From Chthoniobacterales bacterium (GTDB lineage Bacteria > Verrucomicrobiota > Verrucomicrobiia > Chthoniobacterales > UBA10450): a stretch of DNA of 18,204 nt. Positions within the stretch are counted from its first letter, which is position 1. Each line of letters begins with the position of its first letter. Where the stretch lies: the NCBI GenBank assembly GCA_013812515.1, contig JACCTI010000360.1:1-18204 (forward strand). The letters run 5' to 3'. The position numbers were made by a program, and so were the translations under genes. The notes under the pieces were generated by a model that saw nothing but the letters and a program-made list of their open reading frames with translations, searched no databases and was not told the origin of the DNA. Positions 14,115-18,204 of this stretch are shown here, piece after piece.

Positions 14115-14696
14115 ATGGCAGCACACTCTTCACCCTTATCCGCGGTCTCCCCAGGCAGCCCCATCCTGGACGCATCTGGTATCCGCAATGCACTTCGCCG
14201 CATTGCGCACGAGATCATCGAGCGAAATCAACCGGACCTTGGAGCGATTGTCCTCGCCGGGATTCCTTCCCGCGGCGTCGAGATCGCGCGGCGACTCGCG
14301 CGCTTGATCGAAGAGTTGGCGCAGGTGCCCGTCGCGACCGGAATCATTGATGTCGCGATGCATCGCGATGATGTCGGCAAGCGCGCTAACCTGCCCATGG
14401 TGCAAGCGTCGCGGCTGCCAGTGCCCCTCGATGGCCGCACGGTCATCATCGTCGATGATGTTTTCTACACGGGTCGAACGACCCGAGCGGCGATGGATGC
14501 GATCGGCACGTTCGGCCGCCCCGCCCGGATTCAACTCGCTACGTTGATCGACCGCGGCCATCGCGAGCTGCCGATCCGCGCGGATTACGTCGGGAAGAAT
14601 TTACCGACCGCTATGGGCGAGCGCGTCCGCTTGCGTTTAGAAAACGTCGACGCTGAACCCGACGCTGTTTGGCTGATTAAAGAAGAGAAAGCATGA
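14115..14696 (+). CDS. pyrR: PyrR: pyrimidine operon regulator / uracil phosphoribosyltransferase
   Basis: A protein of 193 residues, close to the usual ~180 of PyrR with a short N-terminal extension. The PRPP-binding loop VIIVDDVFYTGRTT lies at 110-123, with VLAGIPSRGVEIARRLA as the early phosphate-contacting block and LIDRGHRELPIRADYVGKN near the end. All are PyrR signatures. PyrR senses UMP/UTP, binds pyr mRNA to attenuate it, and has weak uracil phosphoribosyltransferase activity. AAGGAAGG just before the ATG is a good ribosome site. Its stop overlaps the pyrB start (ATGA). No PyrR-binding RNA loop or attenuator is evident in the 53 bp upstream, so control may act elsewhere. Confidence 0.93.
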   Translation: MAAHSSPLSAVSPGSPILDASGIRNALRRIAHEIIERNQPDLGAIVLAGIPSRGVEIARRLARLIEELAQVPVATGIIDVAMHRDDVGKRANLPMVQASRLPVPLDGRTVIIVDDVFYTGRTTRAAMDAIGTFGRPARIQLATLIDRGHRELPIRADYVGKNLPTAMGERVRLRLENVDAEPDAVWLIKEEKA

Positions 14697-15643
14697 ACGA
14701 CTCGCGCAGGTCAGATATGCGCTGGTCGCGCAAAGACCTTGTAGGAATTCGGGAACTCTCGGCGGAAGAGATCACCTTTGTCCTGGATACGGCGGCTGCT
14801 TTCAAGCAGGTCGGCACTCGCGATGTGAAGAAGGTGCCCGCCTTACGCGGCAAAACGCTCGTCAACTTCTTCGTCGAACCAAGCACGCGGACGCGCACTT
14901 CGTTCGAGCTCGCGGCAAAGCGCCTGAGCGCCGACGTAATCAACATTTCCGCGACGACCTCCAGCCTGACGAAAGGTGAGACGCTCAAGGATACGGCGAA
15001 AATTCTGGAAGCGAATCACGCGGACATCATCGTTTTGCGTCACAGCTCTGCGGGCGCGCCGCAGTTCCTGGCCGAGCGTCTGCGGGCTAGCGTGATTAAC
15101 GCCGGCGACGGCGCACACGAACATCCGACGCAGGCGCTGCTCGACCTCTACACAATTCGCGAGCGGCGCGGCTCGATTGCGGGGCTGCACGTTGCCATCG
15201 TGGGCGACATCCTTTTCAGTCGCGTGGCGCGCTCGAACATCTTCGCGCTCCTGAAGCTGGGGGCGCGCGTGACGCTCGTGGGCCCCAGCACACTGGTGCC
15301 GCGGGTTTTCGAGCGACTTGGCGTAACCGTCTCCCATTGCATTGATGAAGTGCTGCCGACTGTCGACGTGGTGCACCTGCTCCGCGTTCAGCATGAGCGG
15401 CAGCGCAAAGAATACTTTCCCGGCATTGGTGAGTACATTCGTCTCTTCGGCCTAACGAAAGCTCGCGCGAAATTGCTGAAGGCGGATTGCCTGATCATGC
15501 ATCCCGGCCCGATCAATCGCGGGGTTGAGATCGATAGCGACCTCGCCGACGGCGTGCAGAGCGTGATCCTGGCGCAGGTCACCAACGGCCTCGCCGTGCG
15601 CATGGCGGTGCTTTACCTCTGCGGAGGGATCGCATCCCGATGA
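14693..15643 (+). CDS. pyrB: Aspartate carbamoyltransferase, catalytic chain
   Basis: A protein of 316 residues, normal for the catalytic chain. It joins carbamoyl phosphate and aspartate to carbamoyl-aspartate, the committed step of pyrimidine synthesis. The carbamoyl-phosphate loop STRTRTSF is at 64-71, HPTQALLD at 144-151 and the aspartate-side HPGPINRGVEI from 270. The start overlaps the pyrR stop. An ATG at codon 9 (MRWSRKDLVGI) is an alternative start nearer the family's usual N-terminus. No regulatory chain (pyrI) follows; instead pyrC comes next after 28 bp, the layout of the unregulated or PyrR-controlled type that may form a complex with dihydroorotase. Confidence 0.96.
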   Translation: MNDSRRSDMRWSRKDLVGIRELSAEEITFVLDTAAAFKQVGTRDVKKVPALRGKTLVNFFVEPSTRTRTSFELAAKRLSADVINISATTSSLTKGETLKDTAKILEANHADIIVLRHSSAGAPQFLAERLRASVINAGDGAHEHPTQALLDLYTIRERRGSIAGLHVAIVGDILFSRVARSNIFALLKLGARVTLVGPSTLVPRVFERLGVTVSHCIDEVLPTVDVVHLLRVQHERQRKEYFPGIGEYIRLFGLTKARAKLLKADCLIMHPGPINRGVEIDSDLADGVQSVILAQVTNGLAVRMAVLYLCGGIASR

Positions 15644-15671
15644 GGACGAGAATCCGCGCTCCGCATCGCAC

Positions 15672-16955
15672 ATGAGCGCAACAGTTATCCGCAACGGCCG
15701 CATCATCGACCCAGCGAACGGCCGCGATGAAATCGCCGATCTCCTGATAATCGACGGCCTCATCGCGGCGCTCCCTCAACTCTCAACCCTCAACTCTCAA
15801 CCCGATGAGATTGACGCAGGAAATCTCATCGTGGCACCCGGCCTAATCGACATTCACGTGCACCTGCGCGAGCCGGGCTTCGGCTGGAAAGAGACGATTG
15901 AGTCTGGTGCACGCGCCGCCGCCGCCGGTGGGTTCACGACGATCGTTTGCATGCCAAACACCTCCCCGGTTGCAGACAGCCCGAGCACGATTGCGTGGAT
16001 CAAAGATCGTGCCGCGGCCGCGGCCTGCGTCCACGTGTTGCCAACGGGCGCGATCTCGAAAAACCTCGCCGGCGAAGAGCTCGCGCCGATCGGTTCGCTT
16101 GCGCAAGCCGGTGTGGTTGCGATCACGGACGATGGACATTGCGTGCAGAACAGCGAGCTGATGCGGCGCGCCGTCGAGTACGCGCGTATGGTCGGCGTGC
16201 CAGTGCTCGATCACTGCCAGGATTACAACCTCGTCGGCCACGGCGTAGTCCATGAAGGTTACTGGAGCACGTTGCTTGGTTTACCCGGCTGGCCGGCCGC
16301 GGGCGAAGAAGCGATCGTCGCCCGCAACATCCTTCTCGCGGAACTCTGCGATCATCGCATTCATTGTCAGCACATCAGTTCCGCCGGCAGCGTGCGACTT
16401 TTGCGCGAAGCGCGGGGACGTGGCGTTAGGATTAGTGGCGAAGCTTGCCCTCATCACATCGCGCTTACGCACGAGGCAATTCAGAACTTCGACACCAACT
16501 ACAAGATGAACCCGCCGCTGCGGAGTCAGGCGGATGTCGATGCCTTAATTGCCGGGATTGCCGATGGCACGCTTGACATCCTGGCGAGCGATCACGCGCC
16601 ACACGCAAAGTTCGAAAAAGAAGTCGAGTTCGATCGAGCGCCGTTCGGGATCGTCGGGTTAGAGACGGAACTTGGATTGTTTCTCGATCTCCTGGTGCAT
16701 AAGAGGAAGGCGATCGACTTGCCCCGCTTGATTGAGATGTTTACAACAATTCCTGCGGAGCTCTTGAAGTTAAAGGCCGGCACCCTCGCAACAGGCGCCG
16801 CTGCTGATGTCACACTCATCGATCCAAATTTGGAGTGGACTGTTGATGCAAATGCATTCGAAACGCTCTCGAGTAACACGCCATTCCACGGCTGGAACCT
16901 GAAAGGCCGCGCCGTCCGAACGATTGTTGGCGGTCGGACCGTTTGGCGATTGTAG
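15672..16955 (+). CDS. pyrC: Dihydroorotase, class I
   Basis: A protein of 427 residues, the standard length of class I enzymes. It closes carbamoyl-aspartate to dihydroorotate. Zinc ligands and catalytic residues are visible: H62 and H64 (DIHVHLREPG), D154 (TDDGH), H181 (LDHCQDYN), H234 (CQHISS) and D307 (ASDHAPH). The substrate-binding CMPNTSPV is also present. The C-terminal GRAVRTIVGGRTVWRL is the usual end. It is the third gene of the pyrR-pyrB-pyrC unit. The N-terminal segment around residues 34-43 (LPQLSTLNSQ) is encoded by a 14-bp tandem repeat. The TAG stop codon (16953-16955) lies inside the GTAG head of a REP-type element. Confidence 0.96.
   Translation: MSATVIRNGRIIDPANGRDEIADLLIIDGLIAALPQLSTLNSQPDEIDAGNLIVAPGLIDIHVHLREPGFGWKETIESGARAAAAGGFTTIVCMPNTSPVADSPSTIAWIKDRAAAAACVHVLPTGAISKNLAGEELAPIGSLAQAGVVAITDDGHCVQNSELMRRAVEYARMVGVPVLDHCQDYNLVGHGVVHEGYWSTLLGLPGWPAAGEEAIVARNILLAELCDHRIHCQHISSAGSVRLLREARGRGVRISGEACPHHIALTHEAIQNFDTNYKMNPPLRSQADVDALIAGIADGTLDILASDHAPHAKFEKEVEFDRAPFGIVGLETELGLFLDLLVHKRKAIDLPRLIEMFTTIPAELLKLKAGTLATGAAADVTLIDPNLEWTVDANAFETLSSNTPFHGWNLKGRAVRTIVGGRTVWRL
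15773..15800 (+). repeat. 14-bp tandem repeat inside pyrC
   Basis: CCCTCAACTCTCAA occurs twice back to back (15773-15786, 15787-15800) and is followed by another CCC. The unit is itself built of CTCAAC-type motifs. It falls in a variable N-terminal loop of dihydroorotase, between a beta strand (LLIIDGLIAALP) and the DEIDAGNLIVAPG segment. Fourteen is not a multiple of three, so gain or loss of one copy would shift the frame. Confidence 0.8.
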
Positions 16956-17082
16956 CGGTGCTTGTGTCAAGCACCGGACCCGGAAAAGCGCCAGCTCCAA
17001 ACGTCACCTGCGCAGCAGAGGCCACGTTGGCGCACGCGTTTGAGAACACGCGCGTCAGGCGCTTGGCACAAGCGCCTCTACA
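16951..17082. repeat. REPIN-like element: two inverted GTAG-hairpins
   Basis: The left end TGTAG is followed by hairpin CGGTGCTT-GTGTC-AAGCACCG (16956-16976). The right end is hairpin AGGCGCTT-GGCAC-AAGCGCCT (17057-17077) followed by C and TACA, so read from the other strand it also starts TGTAG. The two ends match at 21 of 25 positions. Two of the four differences are a compensated T-A to C-G pair within the stem. GTAG plus hairpin is the hallmark of REP sequences, and two in inverted orientation form a REPIN, normally moved by a RAYT transposase encoded elsewhere. The element exactly fills the space between the convergent pyrC and CBS-protein stop codons. Confidence 0.8.
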
Positions 17083-17532
17083 CTAAGTCCCGTATCCGCC
17101 GGAGATGTAACGCTCCAGGTGGTCAAGCGTAGCGCTCTGCACCGAGATCACGTGCTTCACCAGATCCCCGATCGAGATTACGCCGCGGATCTCGCCCTCT
17201 GCAACCACCGGCAAGTGCCGGACGCGCTTCTCGGTCATGAAGCGAAGGCAGTCATCCACGCTTTCTTTCGGCGGCACGGTCGTGAGCTGGCTGGACATGA
17301 TTTCACGCACCTGTGTTTCGCGTGAGCGCTTGCCGCGCAGCATCACTTTCCGCGTGTAATCGCGTTCCGACAAAATGCCGACGAGCTGGCCGCTTTCGAC
17401 AACGAGCAGCGCGCCAACGTTCTTGTCCGCCATCATCGAAATGGCTTCGTAGACCGTCGCGTCTGGAGAGACCGACCAAACCTCGCTGCTCTTCTGATTG
17501 AGGATGGCGTCAATCGTGCCGGTAACGTTCAT
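17083..17532 (-). CDS. CBS-domain pair protein
   Basis: A protein of 149 residues made of two CBS domains. The first is at about 8-65 (VWSVSPDATVYEAISMMADK, then GALLVVESGQLVGILSERDY) and the second at about 73-130 (TVPPKESVDDCLRFMTEKRV, then RHLPVVAEGEIRGVISIGDL). A short C-terminal helix ends in ERYISGGYGT. Such stand-alone pairs bind adenine nucleotides (AMP, ATP, SAM) in the cleft between the domains and act as energy or redox sensors for partner enzymes. No partner domain is fused here and the target is unknown. It is convergent with pyrC, its stop codon touching the REPIN-like element, and reads away from the WYL regulator. Confidence 0.9.
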   Translation of the reverse strand: MNVTGTIDAILNQKSSEVWSVSPDATVYEAISMMADKNVGALLVVESGQLVGILSERDYTRKVMLRGKRSRETQVREIMSSQLTTVPPKESVDDCLRFMTEKRVRHLPVVAEGEIRGVISIGDLVKHVISVQSATLDHLERYISGGYGT

Positions 17533-17923
17533 GCAAAGTCCGAACTCGACGCTGCACAGGTCCGGGAGGAGAGAACGTACCTAGCACATTCCGGCCACGC
17601 AAGACTTCTCTCCCTTCCTGATGCGCTCTGATCATCTTGCCCTCGACAGAGCGAACTCGAATTCGCACTGCTGCGGCCGGGCCGGTGAGACCTGCGAAGC
17701 GAGGGAGAATCGCAGAGCGCGCAGCAGCCTGATGCCGCGTTCGAGCCGATCAGGGCGGACGGAGTAGGGGACGGGCAGCAGCGTGCCACGGCGATGACGA
17801 TTTAAATACTGTTTCATGCGCGAATCATGAAACAGGGGGTAGGACACAGGCGGTCCAAGCCTTGAAGTTTTTAGAAAAATCTTTCGCTTGCCAGAAACGG
17901 GAGGGCGCGGTTGAGGTTGGAGA
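17533..17923. other. Divergent intergenic region between CBS gene and WYL regulator
   Basis: 391 bp with no gene I can support. Minus-strand frames here encode only Arg/Pro-rich strings without family features. The stretch must carry the promoters of both divergent genes. The clear landmark is a perfect 10-bp inverted repeat at 17809-17835, beside an AT-rich patch (GATTTAAATA). A second AT-rich patch (17868-17886) lies nearer the WYL start. Confidence 0.5.
17809..17835. promoter_or_regulatory. Perfect 10-bp inverted repeat, candidate operator
   Basis: CTGTTTCATG (17809-17818), 7-nt spacer, CATGAAACAG (17826-17835). It lies 88 bp before the WYL-type regulator start and 276 bp before the CBS gene start. 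Its size, symmetry and place fit a binding site for a dimeric regulator, perhaps the neighbouring WYL protein itself. With no T-tract directly after either arm, a terminator is less likely. Confidence 0.5.
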
Positions 17924-18204
17924 ATGCCTGTGAAGTCGCCACCTCTCGCGCATCGCGCCGAGAAAGGTGCTTCCCGGCCGCCGCTCGAGCGGATGATGCG
18001 CATTCACGCGCGACTGAAAGCCGAAGACTACCCTAACTGCCGGAAGATCGGCGAGGACCTGGAGGTCTCTTCGAAAACGATCCAGCGCGATATCGACTTC
18101 ATGCGGGATCGGCTTGGTTTGCCGATCGAGTATGACGCGTTGCGTTTTGGGTTTTATTACACGGAGGAAGTCACGAGCTTCCCCAGCATCGAAGTCTCGG
18201 AAGG
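17924..18204 (+). CDS. WYL-type transcriptional regulator, N-terminal part (runs off the window)
   Basis: Open from ATG 17924 to the right edge, 93 codons seen. After a basic, disordered start (~20 residues) comes a winged helix-turn-helix: PLERMMRIHARLKAEDYPNC, then RKIGEDLEVSSKTIQRDIDF and MRDRLGLPIEYD. The pattern of SSKTIQRDI in the recognition helix, followed by an RLGLPIEYDALRFGFYYTEE wing, is typical of the HTH found in front of WYL domains. WYL proteins sense ligands, often nucleic-acid-related, and repress or activate nearby genes, including defence loci and DNA-damage responses. The WYL domain itself lies beyond the edge, so the assignment rests on the HTH. GGAG sits only one base before the ATG, a tight ribosome site. 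Confidence 0.75.
   Translation, partial: MPVKSPPLAHRAEKGASRPPLERMMRIHARLKAEDYPNCRKIGEDLEVSSKTIQRDIDFMRDRLGLPIEYDALRFGFYYTEEVTSFPSIEVSE

Noticed and set aside
17632..18003. Minus-strand frame upstream of the CBS gene
   Set aside because: It runs antisense through the WYL regulator start and the palindrome, and its product lacks domain-like features.
1..18204. CRISPR array
   Set aside because: No regularly spaced direct repeats were seen; the only tandem repeat is the two-copy 14-mer in pyrC.

Overview
The window is GC-rich bacterial DNA in two parts: the right-hand part of an integrated mobile element (1 to about 9717) and a chromosomal housekeeping stretch (about 9718 to 18204). The host is most likely a soil or freshwater Verrucomicrobiota (Spartobacteria/Chthoniobacterales-like). 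That is inference from the style of the proteins, such as the pyrR-pyrB-pyrC order, an Mrp without its CxxC and a short conserved hypothetical before pyrR. No rRNA or ribosomal protein is present to settle it.

Element (1-9717). The right border is a 63-nt 3' fragment of a tRNA-Ser(CGA) gene (9655-9717) with no 5' half. This is the attachment-site scar expected when an element enters a tRNA gene and the intact tRNA is rebuilt at the other end, which lies left of the window. Next to it a tyrosine recombinase (8400-9599, minus) is read from a near-consensus sigma-70 promoter whose spacer is filled by a palindrome. The recombinase is followed by a Lys/Ala/Pro-tailed protein and a 32-residue proline-rich ORF. 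Cargo further left: a tightly coupled plus-strand module of a DNA methyltransferase with a probable nuclease domain at its C-terminus, a KAP-type P-loop NTPase and a three-helix membrane protein; a divergent minus-strand cluster of a radical SAM enzyme, an unknown protein and a small frameshifted gene; and two coupled plus-strand genes of unknown function at the left edge. The methyltransferase-NTPase-membrane protein trio is the best candidate for an undescribed (probably anti-phage) system.

Chromosome (9718-18204). tRNA-Gln(UUG) lies on the minus strand. A non-coding stretch follows that holds inverted repeats and a relic resembling the end of a histidine kinase. Next come a small membrane protein, a secreted M28 metallopeptidase, the Fe-S carrier ATPase Mrp, a small conserved protein, and pyrR-pyrB-pyrC for the early steps of pyrimidine synthesis under PyrR. 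A REPIN-like element (two inverted GTAG-hairpins) exactly fills the gap between pyrC and a convergent CBS-domain gene. The window ends in the 5' part of a WYL-type regulator gene, preceded by a perfect 10-bp inverted repeat.
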